In this document: positions 22,909 through 31,264 of the stretch, one piece after another
How positions within the stretch are numbered: the stretch's first letter is position 1
Layout: every line of letters begins with the position of its first letter
Source of the DNA: Oscillospiraceae bacterium
GTDB taxonomy: Bacteria > Bacillota > Clostridia > Oscillospirales > Ruminococcaceae
Reading direction: 5' to 3'
DNA: 64,000 bases
Assembly (NCBI GenBank): GCA_028720105.1
Contig: JAQYLI010000031.1
Span: 1-64,000, forward strand
Position numbers and translations under genes: made by a program
Notes under the pieces: model-generated
Database searches by the model: none
The model's input: the letters and a program-made list of their open reading frames with translations, nothing else
Told to the model about the DNA's origin: nothing

Positions 22909-24504
22909 TTACTTGCTTCTCCTTCTGATAAATACCGCAATACCGATTATAAGAACTATAACAGGAACCACAACAATAAACAGGATAAAGTATCTGTTTG
23001 CGGTACCCTGATCCATATCGAAGCTGTCCGAACCGAGGTCTTTTGCAACAATGGAAATGCCGCTGTTCTTTCCTGCCATTGTGTTTACAACGGAAACAAA
23101 GTAATCGCCGTTGTTGAAATAAGTGGTGGAAGTAAAGCTTTCGTCCAGAGTTTCCGAAGAACCGATAACAAGAACGTTGCTGAATACCATATTATTATCC
23201 TCGTCAAAAATATGCTTTCTGCCGAGAGCCATAGTAGTCTGAATGCCGTACTCGATACCCGAGGTATCGCCGTTCTTGATAGCCTGCTGGACCTCGTCGG
23301 TCATTATGAAAGCAGTATCCTTTGTCTGGAGCAGAGCAACGGTGCTTCTGGTGTCCTTATTATCAAAAAGGAGGGTAAGGGGTCTGGACTGGAAATCTAT
23401 CACGGGCAGAGACGCCGAAGCAAGGTTTGTGGAATAATCATTCTCGGCAATGTAATCTCTGATAACATAGAGATTTTGGCTCTGGAGATTGTTAACATCG
23501 CTGTCAGCCACAATGCCGTTTTCCACACGAATACCCCATTCCTCAAGGAATGTGTCGATATTGGAGGTAGTTTTCTGGCTGTAATCCGCAAAATAGATAA
23601 GGCTCTTGCCAAGCTTGCCGTCATTGTCAAGGAAAGCGTAAAGCATATCTATAACAGAAGAATCATAGTCGTTGAGAGGAGCGTTTATCACAACGATATC
23701 CGTATCCTCGGGGATAGTTCCCGCAAGAGGATCCATCTCGCTTACCTCGTATCCGTTTGAGGAAAGGAGGTTAAATACGTTGTCATAGGAGGTACCCGAA
23801 GTCTCGCTGTTAAATACAACAGCCTTGATAGGGTCGGGGTCGGTGACATACATAATAGCTGAGGTTATCTCCTGTTCCGCCTTTGAGGAAACGGGAACAG
23901 TCATATACGAAAAGCTGCTGTAATCAAACTGAGACTCTGTGTTGTACAGATCCTGAATGCCGAAAACCTTGATACGTCCGTTAGCCTCGTTTTCTACGAT
24001 AATGCTGTACTGGCTTATCTCGCCCTTATAGGACTCCTTGTAACGCTCGGCATAGGTGGGGTCGGAAACCATATCAACAAACTTGAGATTGATATAATCG
24101 CTGTAAATAGAATATTTTTTCAGCACCTCATAAGCCTGCTTGTAGTAAATATACGTAGAAGTCTGGAAGGTAAGCTCGTCCGAGAGACAAACTATATTTA
24201 CAGGCTGATCTAAGGTATCAAGATAGTCGATAGTCTGCTGTGATATCTCAAAATTGCCATTGGTGGTAAGGTCGATGGACATATTCACCTTGTTTGAAGC
24301 AATGTTTACAATAACATTCACAAGCACCACGATAGCCACCACGATAATGGTAATGGCAGCGGCAATAGAGCCGTATTTAAGCTTTCTCCTGTTGAAGCCG
24401 CCCTTTTTCTTAGGGGCATTTGCGGGAGCAGCCGCAGTTTCGGCAGTCTCGCCTGCAGGAGATATGTCTGCATTTATTTCAGCTTCTTTTTTATTCTTAG
24501 CCAT
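22909..24504 (-). CDS. GldG-family ABC transporter auxiliary membrane protein
   Basis: The 531-residue protein has an N-terminal helix (about 48-70), a long extracytoplasmic region with the GldG/DUF4350 thioredoxin-like and beta-alpha blocks (VNIVCLSDE, DYINLKFVDM, DTDIVVINAPLNDYD) and a C-terminal helix (FILFIVVVPVIVLIIGIAVF) before an Arg-rich end. ATG 24504 is used because AAAGGA is then 9 bases upstream; ATG 24513 would touch that site. It works with the permease and ATPase genes just upstream. Substrate unknown. Confidence 0.8.
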   Translation of the reverse strand: MAKNKKEAEINADISPAGETAETAAAPANAPKKKGGFNRRKLKYGSIAAAITIIVVAIVVLVNVIVNIASNKVNMSIDLTTNGNFEISQQTIDYLDTLDQPVNIVCLSDELTFQTSTYIYYKQAYEVLKKYSIYSDYINLKFVDMVSDPTYAERYKESYKGEISQYSIIVENEANGRIKVFGIQDLYNTESQFDYSSFSYMTVPVSSKAEQEITSAIMYVTDPDPIKAVVFNSETSGTSYDNVFNLLSSNGYEVSEMDPLAGTIPEDTDIVVINAPLNDYDSSVIDMLYAFLDNDGKLGKSLIYFADYSQKTTSNIDTFLEEWGIRVENGIVADSDVNNLQSQNLYVIRDYIAENDYSTNLASASLPVIDFQSRPLTLLFDNKDTRSTVALLQTKDTAFIMTDEVQQAIKNGDTSGIEYGIQTTMALGRKHIFDEDNNMVFSNVLVIGSSETLDESFTSTTYFNNGDYFVSVVNTMAGKNSGISIVAKDLGSDSFDMDQGTANRYFILFIVVVPVIVLIIGIAVFIRRRSK

Positions 24505-24531
24505 TTTATTCATTCCTTTCAGTTAATATAC

Positions 24532-25239
24532 TCAGCTCCAGCGGCGGCGCTCAAGCACCCTTACCGTAAGGAAATTGAAAATAAATATAACGCTGATGAA
24601 GAATACAACGCTGGTGATATTAAGGATACCCTGAGTAAACTCGGTGTATCTGTTGTAGAAGCCCACAGCCACCATTACCTGCTTGAGAGGAGCAAAGGTA
24701 ACTCTCGAAGCCAGAACGTCGATCATATACAGCAGGAAGTTGATGAGCAGGCTTACAATAGCCGCAACGATCTGTATCTCTGTAAGTGAAGACACGAAAA
24801 GACCGATGGAAATAAAGGAGGTACCCACAAGAAGAAGTCCCACAAAATTTCCGATGACAGTCGCCCAGGGAAGAGTTCCTGCAAGGCTGTAAAGCACAAG
24901 CACATAAGGAACATAAATAGCCATTCCGATAACGAATACCGTAGCCGCCGCAAAGAATTTTCCCATAACTATCTCCGCAAGATTAACGGGAGCGGTAAGA
25001 AGGCCCTGATCGGTCTTCTGCTTCTTCTCGTCGGACATAAGTCTCATAGTAAGAAGCGGAATAAAAAGCATTATTATCATAAATATGCCGAGAAATGCAT
25101 AAGACATATCGGTGGTGGCACCCATAATGTTATTGCCCACAAAGTAAAATGCGCTTATCACATAAAATATAGCAAGGTAGATATATGCGATGGGCGATGT
25201 AAAAAATGCCTTCATTTCTCTTTTATAGATAGCACCCAT
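24532..25239 (-). CDS. ABC-2-type permease (GldF-like)
   Basis: A 235-residue membrane protein with six hydrophobic segments and the ABC-2 start (MGAIYKREMKAFFTSPIAYI), with RLMSDEKKQKTDQGLLTAPV between helices 2 and 3. Its ATG overlaps the stop of the ATPase gene by one base (TAATG), so the two are translationally coupled. It forms the membrane channel of the exporter. Confidence 0.88.
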   Translation of the reverse strand: MGAIYKREMKAFFTSPIAYIYLAIFYVISAFYFVGNNIMGATTDMSYAFLGIFMIIMLFIPLLTMRLMSDEKKQKTDQGLLTAPVNLAEIVMGKFFAAATVFVIGMAIYVPYVLVLYSLAGTLPWATVIGNFVGLLLVGTSFISIGLFVSSLTEIQIVAAIVSLLINFLLYMIDVLASRVTFAPLKQVMVAVGFYNRYTEFTQGILNITSVVFFISVIFIFNFLTVRVLERRRWS

Positions 25240-26333
25240 TATTCTTCTCCTCCGTCGCTTTCGGTTTCACTTTCTGTCTCTTCGCTGCCGCCCGTATTTT
25301 TCATCTGACTTACAGCGTCAGCTGCCAGCACAGCACCCGAGACCTGTTCCATAAGCTCTCTCTGAGTTTTTTCGTCCACAGGCTTTGCGCCCACCTTGAT
25401 ATCGCTGCCCATAGTTATCTTGAGGAAGATATCCTCAAGGGTCATTTCATTTGATTTAAGTCCCAGCATATACCAGTTGCGCTCAGCAATGCGCTTGAAA
25501 AGATCGCGTCTGATATCGGAATTTTCTTCCACTTCTATCTCGTAATCGTAAATGCCGGGCTCTCTTTCCATCTCGGCAGTAACGTCCTCAACGCCTTTGA
25601 TTCCCTTGATGACCTTGATGACCTCCTCACGGGGACCGTCAATTCTTGCGGTGTATCTCAGATCGTCCGAAACTGTCTTTGTAAGATTTTCGGTAGTATC
25701 GTCCGCAACTATCTGACCCTTGTTTATGATAACGATACGGTCGCAGACAGCCTGTATCTCCGAAAGGATATGGGAAGAAAGAATGACAGTATGCTTCTTG
25801 CCCAACCTTTTGATAAGATTTCTTATATCAAGTATCTGCTTGGGGTCAAGACCGACTGTAGGCTCGTCAAGAATAAGTATCTTGGGGTTTCCGATAAGCG
25901 CCTGAGCCATACCCACACGCTGTCTGTAGCCCTTTGAAAGGTGCTTTATGAGCCTGTTATAAACATCTGTTATCTTAACCAGCTTGCACACATCATCAAT
26001 GTGCGCCTCTCTCGGTATCTTGCACTTTTTAAGGTCGTAAACGAAATTCAGATACTCCTTAACGGACATATCGGGATAAAGAGGAGGTATCTCGGGGAGA
26101 TAACCGATCTCCTTCTTTGCGGCAGTGGGGCTGTCCAGAATATCTATGCCGTTTATAAGCACCTCGCCGTCTGTGGAGGAGATATAACCTGTAAGGATAT
26201 TCATAGTGGTGGATTTTCCTGCACCGTTAGGTCCCAGGAAGCCCAGTATCTCACCGTCGTTTACGGTAAAGGAAATGTTGTCCACAGCCTTTTTTGCTCC
26301 GTACTGCTTGGTAAGGTTTTTGACCTCTATCAT
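25239..26333 (-). CDS. ABC transporter ATPase (GldA-like)
   Basis: A 364-residue ATPase with Walker A GPNGAGKST (34-42), signature LSKGYRQR, Walker B ILILDEPT and the switch His in ILSSHIL. The last 60 residues are an acidic tail unusual for the family (EETESETESDGGEE). It heads the four-gene exporter operon. AAAGGA lies 12 bases before the ATG. The operon promoter was not identified in the 192-base gap to gltX. Confidence 0.9.
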   Translation of the reverse strand: MIEVKNLTKQYGAKKAVDNISFTVNDGEILGFLGPNGAGKSTTMNILTGYISSTDGEVLINGIDILDSPTAAKKEIGYLPEIPPLYPDMSVKEYLNFVYDLKKCKIPREAHIDDVCKLVKITDVYNRLIKHLSKGYRQRVGMAQALIGNPKILILDEPTVGLDPKQILDIRNLIKRLGKKHTVILSSHILSEIQAVCDRIVIINKGQIVADDTTENLTKTVSDDLRYTARIDGPREEVIKVIKGIKGVEDVTAEMEREPGIYDYEIEVEENSDIRRDLFKRIAERNWYMLGLKSNEMTLEDIFLKITMGSDIKVGAKPVDEKTQRELMEQVSGAVLAADAVSQMKNTGGSEETESETESDGGEE

Positions 26334-26525
26334 TTTTCAGATCATTCCTTTCTGAGAGCTTTGCCTTTTCATTCAAAAGCCAAGGCAGCATAAAAAGCCG
26401 CCCAAAATGAAAAATCATCAATATTACATAAATTTTACCGTGCTAATGTGAAAGTCACGTGATAATACAGCGTAAGCGGTGAAAAATGAGATTTTTTCAA
26501 TCGCTGTGCGCTGTATTTCCGGAAA

Positions 26526-27989
26526 TTATTTCTCAAGCTTTGCAATTGCTGCTTTAACTCTTTCGATAGTTACATCTTTACCGAGAACAGCCGCAAGCTC
26601 AATGCCGCCGCCGGGAGTAAGAGGCTTGCCCGAAAGCGCAACTCTCAGAGGCCAGAGCATAAAGCCGTTCTTAACACCCTGCTTTTCGATCTCCGCAAAT
26701 GCCGCAGCGTGAATGTTCTCCTCATTCCACTCTGCAACGCCCTCAAGAACGGGAAGAAGCATTTTCAAAGCCGCAAGACCCGTCTCGGGATTTGTTTTCA
26801 TCTTCTTGTTGAAGTAAAGCTCATCAGTGTACTCGGGCATTTCGTCAATGAAATCCACCTTTTCGGGAATATCGGTGAGCAGCTCGGTACGGGGTTGGAG
26901 TGTGTTAATAAGCACGTCAATGTCAATATCCTCACGCTTGCAGGTCTGACGGATATAGGGAAGTGCCAGAGCCTTGAATTCATCGTGGGAAAGTCTTCTC
27001 AGATGCTCGGCATTTATGGCTTTCATCTTAACGATATCAAATACCGCAGGAGACTTGGAAAGTCCGCTTATGTCAAACTCCTCCACCAGCTCTGAAAGGG
27101 AGAATATCTCATTCTCGCCCTTTGGTGCCCAGCCCAGGAGCGTAATGTAGTTGATGATAGCGGGAACATAGAAGCCTTTCTCAACAAAATCACCGAAATA
27201 AGCGTCTCCGTCACGCTTGGAAAGCTTGTGCTGTGCGTCTCTCATAATATGCTCAACGTGAATATACTGAGGAACCTCCCAACCGAATGCCTCGTAAAGC
27301 AGATTATACTTGGGTGCAGAGGAAAGATACTCGTTTCCTCTTACAACGTGGGTAATGCCCATAAGGTGGTCGTCAATAACGTTTGCAAAATTGTATGTGG
27401 GCATACCGTCAGCCTTGATAAGCACCTGATCGTCAAGGATAGTGTTCTCAACAGTGATATCGCCGTAAAGCACATCGTGGAAGGTGGTGCTGCCATCGAG
27501 AGGCATTTTCTGTCTGATGACATACGGAGTGCCTGCGTCAAGCAGTCTCTGTACCTCCTCCGCAGGCAGGTCACGGCAGTGACGGTCATACATCATATTT
27601 GATACCTTTGCCTCCTGCTGAGCCTTGTGAAGAGCGTCAATTCTTTCCTTGGTGCAGAAGCAGTAATATGCGTGACCCGACTCAACAAGCTTTAACGCAT
27701 ATTCCTTATACAGAGCCATTCTCTCCGACTGAATATAGGGTCCCACTGGACCTCCGATATCGGGACCCTCGTCCCAGTTAAGACCGCATACTCTCAGGGT
27801 GTCGTAAATTTTCTCAACAGCACCCTCAACGTATCTTTCCTGGTCGGTGTCCTCAATTCGGAGAATGAAGTCTCCCCCGTATTTTTTAGCAATGATATAA
27901 GTATAAATGGCAGTGCGCAGATTACCGATATGCATAAAGCCTGTGGGGCTGGGAGCAAAACGGGTGCGTATTCTCTTTGAAACGTCCAT
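26526..27989 (-). CDS. gltX: Glutamyl-tRNA synthetase
   Basis: The 487-residue class I synthetase charges tRNA-Glu (in many Clostridia also tRNA-Gln). The HIGH signature is MHIGN at residues 19-23 after RFAPSPTGF, and the KMSKS loop is KLSKR. Zinc-type cysteines YCFC are present. ATG 27989 is used; the frame extends to a TTG at 27998 that is too close to AAAGGA. It is the last gene of the long rimP-to-gltX operon, 26 bases after ribF. An imperfect inverted repeat at about 26468-26520 overlaps the gap beyond it, without a clear T-run. Confidence 0.95.
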   Translation of the reverse strand: MDVSKRIRTRFAPSPTGFMHIGNLRTAIYTYIIAKKYGGDFILRIEDTDQERYVEGAVEKIYDTLRVCGLNWDEGPDIGGPVGPYIQSERMALYKEYALKLVESGHAYYCFCTKERIDALHKAQQEAKVSNMMYDRHCRDLPAEEVQRLLDAGTPYVIRQKMPLDGSTTFHDVLYGDITVENTILDDQVLIKADGMPTYNFANVIDDHLMGITHVVRGNEYLSSAPKYNLLYEAFGWEVPQYIHVEHIMRDAQHKLSKRDGDAYFGDFVEKGFYVPAIINYITLLGWAPKGENEIFSLSELVEEFDISGLSKSPAVFDIVKMKAINAEHLRRLSHDEFKALALPYIRQTCKREDIDIDVLINTLQPRTELLTDIPEKVDFIDEMPEYTDELYFNKKMKTNPETGLAALKMLLPVLEGVAEWNEENIHAAAFAEIEKQGVKNGFMLWPLRVALSGKPLTPGGGIELAAVLGKDVTIERVKAAIAKLEK

Positions 27990-28015
27990 TGTAAGCAAGT
28001 TCCTTTCAGTAAATT

Positions 28016-28945
28016 TTATATCAAGGGCAAAGGGGCTTCGGGAGCCGACATTACCCGTTTTACATCGCTGTTTATCTGAGTTTTAAGCTCATCCGTATTG
28101 TTAAAACGCTTTTCGGGGCGGATAAAATCACAAAGTCTCACAACTATCTCCCTGCCGTAAATATCCCCTGAAAATCCGGGAAAATGAGTTTCCGCCAGAG
28201 GGATACCCGAGCTGTCAACTGTAGGCTTTACGCCGATATTGGTGATACCTCTATACACTTTGCCGTCAAGCTCCGCATATGAAGCGTAGACCCCAAAACG
28301 GGGCATAACATTATTTTCGGACATTCGCTGGTTTGCGGTGGGGAAATTCATCTGCCGGCCTAAACGGTTGCCGTGTATCACACTGCCCGTAATGGCGTAA
28401 TTATGCCCCAGCAGCAGATTTGCAGACCTGATATCCCCCTGGGAAATATACTTTCTGATATCCGCCGAGCATATCCTTACGCCATTTTCGGTAACATCGT
28501 CAACCACGCAGAGACTCATTCCGAGATGTCCGCATATTTCTTTCAATCCCTCAGCCGAGCAGGCGGCATTTTTACCAAATCGGAAATCCCTGCCGCATAC
28601 CACGATACGTGCGTTAAGCACTCCGCAGAGTATCTTCTCCGCAAATTCCTCGGGACTCATATCTCTCACATCGGCAAAATCGGGAATGAACACATATTCG
28701 GCGCCCTCCCTTTCCAGCAGAATAAGCTTTGTTTCATCGCTGTAAATGGGGCGGTAGCCGCTGCCCTTAGTGTTTATCGTACCTGTTTTAAAGGTGCAGA
28801 CCGCAGGCGCAAGACCGTTTTTCTCCGCTTCCTCCGCCGCCTTGTCAATGACCGCCCTGTGACCTCGGTGTACTCCGTCAAAGATACCCAGAGCGGCAGC
28901 GGTTCCCCTGCCGTTCATCTTAAAGTCGGGCGACAATTCTATCAA
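28016..28945 (-). CDS. ribF: Bifunctional riboflavin kinase/FMN adenylyltransferase
   Basis: The 309-residue enzyme makes FMN and then FAD from riboflavin. The N-terminal nucleotidyltransferase domain has GIFDGVHRGHRAVID and FGKNA; the C-terminal kinase has GNRLGRQMNFPTAN and GVYASYAEL, GITNIGVKPT. Length is typical. It is 11 bases after truB in the core operon. Confidence 0.95.
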   Translation of the reverse strand: MIELSPDFKMNGRGTAAALGIFDGVHRGHRAVIDKAAEEAEKNGLAPAVCTFKTGTINTKGSGYRPIYSDETKLILLEREGAEYVFIPDFADVRDMSPEEFAEKILCGVLNARIVVCGRDFRFGKNAACSAEGLKEICGHLGMSLCVVDDVTENGVRICSADIRKYISQGDIRSANLLLGHNYAITGSVIHGNRLGRQMNFPTANQRMSENNVMPRFGVYASYAELDGKVYRGITNIGVKPTVDSSGIPLAETHFPGFSGDIYGREIVVRLCDFIRPEKRFNNTDELKTQINSDVKRVMSAPEAPLPLI

Positions 28946-28956
28946 AACATATCACC

Positions 28957-29868
28957 TCAGAAAAAGTTCTTTTCCACACGAAGAAGCCGTTCCTCCGGCA
29001 TTAAAACGGCAGTCCCTATAAAGTCCGAAACGCCATATACGGCATATCGTTCGCTGTCGGGAATTTCCCTATTCACCCTGTCAATGTCCAGGCGCACGCC
29101 GTTTCGGTACATTTTCTCCTGTGCCTCGCTGAGATGTATTTTCGGCAGATATCCGAACACCTCCGCAACAGGCAGCAGAAAAGAGGAAAAATCCCCTCCC
29201 CTTTCGGCTTCTTCCTGCAGCTCCTCAAGTGTAACGCAGTCTGACAAGGAAAATCCGCAGGCGGCAGTCCTTACAAGTGAGGTCATAATTCCGCCGCTGC
29301 CTAAAAGCTCGCCTATATCGTTAATAAGTGTGCGTATATAAGTACCCTTTGAGCAGGCTATCTCAAGCCGTCCGCACCGTTTTTTCTCGTCATATTCAAG
29401 GATATCAAGTTTATAAACGGAAATGGGTCTTGGCTTTCGCTCAACAGTAACGCCCTGCCTTGCAAGCTCATAAAGCCGCTTGCCGTTTACGGAAACAGCG
29501 GAATACATAGGCGGTATCTGCATAATATCGCCCTTAAACCGCTCCGCAGCCTTTTCAAGAGCCGCCCTGCTCACAGCAATATCGCTTTCGGAAAGCACCT
29601 TTCCCGTTGAGTCCTGCGTATCTGTAACAATTCCAAGCTGAAAGCCTGCTTCGTAAACCTTGTCGTGGTCGGGGAGCATTTCGCTTGCCTTTGCGGCACT
29701 TCCCGCAAAAACGGGCAGAACGCCCGTAGCCATCGGGTCAAGCGTACCTCCATGACCCAGCCTGCGCATTTTAAGTATACCTCTCATTTTTGCGATAACG
29801 TCAAAGGAGGTAAAACCCGCAGGCTTGTTCACGCAGATTATTCCGTTAAGCTCGTTTACGACAGCCAT
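28957..29868 (-). CDS. truB: tRNA pseudouridine-55 synthase
   Basis: The 303-residue enzyme isomerises U55 in the T-loop of tRNAs. The catalytic motif GGTLDPMATGVLPV is present, with the preceding GIICVNKPAGFTSFDV and KGTYIRTL typical of TruB. A C-terminal PUA-like stretch follows. It overlaps the nrnA stop by 13 bases, so translation is coupled. Confidence 0.95.
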   Translation of the reverse strand: MAVVNELNGIICVNKPAGFTSFDVIAKMRGILKMRRLGHGGTLDPMATGVLPVFAGSAAKASEMLPDHDKVYEAGFQLGIVTDTQDSTGKVLSESDIAVSRAALEKAAERFKGDIMQIPPMYSAVSVNGKRLYELARQGVTVERKPRPISVYKLDILEYDEKKRCGRLEIACSKGTYIRTLINDIGELLGSGGIMTSLVRTAACGFSLSDCVTLEELQEEAERGGDFSSFLLPVAEVFGYLPKIHLSEAQEKMYRNGVRLDIDRVNREIPDSERYAVYGVSDFIGTAVLMPEERLLRVEKNFF

Positions 29869-30836
29869 AGATCAAACCCCATTGCAGGCGCAATTACCGA
29901 TAAAAGCTTAAGCTTCACCTGTGAAAGGTCTCCCTCAACGGTGCAGCCTGCGGCTCTCATATGTCCGCCGCCGCCAAGCTTTGCGCAGATGTCCGAAACA
30001 TTCACGCTTTCTGCGCTTCTCATTGAAACTTTGAATTTTTTCGGCTCCTTCTCCTTGATGGTAACGCCCACCTCAACGCCCTCTATCTGCATAGGAATAG
30101 AAGCAAGCCCCTCAAATTCCTCCTGGGCAAGCCCCGTTTCCTTCACAGTCTCGGCGGTAACGGCTATCATAGCGCATTTATCGTCAAGATAGGTCTCAAG
30201 GTTGTTTATAACATACTGCTCCACCATAAATCTTGCCTTGCTCTTGATATCAAACAGCTGACGGTTTATTTTAGCAAAGGGAATACCGTAGCCCATAAGT
30301 TCGGCTGCTATCATATGCGCCTTGGGAGTGGTATTTTCAAACTTAAAGCAGCCCGAATCGGTTGCAATACCCGTGTAAAGGCAGGCTGCGATATGCTTGT
30401 CAATGGGCATATTCCCCTCTTTAAGCACCTGATAAATGACCTCGCAGGCAGCGGTGGCTCCGCCGTCAAGCAGAAGCCTTGCGGCATATTTCGTATTGGA
30501 AATGTGGTGGTCTATGGCAAGATCCACATAATCTCCGTAGACCTGCAGCTCTCTTCCGAAAAGCGTGGTATCCGCCAGATCAACTGTTACGATGGTCTGG
30601 GGAGTGAACTTCATCGGAGCATAATCGCCGTAAAGAAAGCTGTATCTTTTCGGAAATGGGTCGGAGCAGAGAACGTTTGCCTTTTTGCCCATTGCCCGAA
30701 GCGCAAAGCAAAGCCCGAAACCGCTTCCCATAGTGTCTCCGTCGGGACTCATATGGGTAAGAATATAAAAATTATCGTTTGTTTTCAGAAAACCTGCAGC
30801 GTCTGCAATGCTTATGCTCTGAGCTTTTCCGTTCAT
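29856..30836 (-). CDS. nrnA: Bifunctional oligoribonuclease/pAp phosphatase
   Basis: A 326-residue DHH/DHHA1 phosphoesterase that degrades nanoRNAs and pAp. Motifs are THMSPDGDTMGSG near the N-terminus, TVDLAD, IDHHISN (the DHH motif) and the C-terminal GGGGHMRAAG of DHHA1. ATG 30836 is chosen; an in-frame GTG at 30845 would sit inside the AGGAGAGGTGAGG run. It lies between rbfA and truB, the normal Firmicutes order. Confidence 0.93.
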   Translation of the reverse strand: MNGKAQSISIADAAGFLKTNDNFYILTHMSPDGDTMGSGFGLCFALRAMGKKANVLCSDPFPKRYSFLYGDYAPMKFTPQTIVTVDLADTTLFGRELQVYGDYVDLAIDHHISNTKYAARLLLDGGATAACEVIYQVLKEGNMPIDKHIAACLYTGIATDSGCFKFENTTPKAHMIAAELMGYGIPFAKINRQLFDIKSKARFMVEQYVINNLETYLDDKCAMIAVTAETVKETGLAQEEFEGLASIPMQIEGVEVGVTIKEKEPKKFKVSMRSAESVNVSDICAKLGGGGHMRAAGCTVEGDLSQVKLKLLSVIAPAMGFDLWLS

Positions 30837-30859
30837 ACTCCTCACCTCTCCTTTATAAT

Positions 30860-31243
30860 TTATTCTTCCTCGTCTCCGTCATTCTCTATATCATCTGAGA
30901 TGTCCATATCCTCAAGCATTTTCGCAATTTCGGCTGAATGTTCGATGGAATTATCGGCAATAAATTTCAGCTCGGGACACTTTTTCAGATGAAGCTTGTT
31001 GGAAATTTCCTTCCTTATCATCCAGGAAGCGCTCTCAAGACCCTTGACAGCATTCTTTGAAGCCTCCATACCGTCAAGATGGGAAATATACACCTTGCAG
31101 TGAGAATTATCCCCCGAAAGCTCGGTGCGGACTACGGAAACCAGTCCGAATTTCACTCTCGGGTCCTTAATGCGCTCGCATATGAGACCGGAGATCTCTC
31201 TTTTAATATCCTCGGATAATCTTGCGTTTTTAAAATTAGGCAT
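30860..31243 (-). CDS. rbfA: Ribosome-binding factor A
   Basis: A 127-residue KH-fold factor for late 30S maturation, with RLSEDIKREISGLICERIKDPR and KVYISHLDG motifs and LKFIADNSIEHSAEIAKML near the end. An acidic tail follows. It is 21 bases after infB, with AAAGGCGG before the ATG. Confidence 0.95.
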   Translation of the reverse strand: MPNFKNARLSEDIKREISGLICERIKDPRVKFGLVSVVRTELSGDNSHCKVYISHLDGMEASKNAVKGLESASWMIRKEISNKLHLKKCPELKFIADNSIEHSAEIAKMLEDMDISDDIENDGDEEE

Positions 31244-31264
31244 ATCTAAGCCGCCTTTCTGTTA

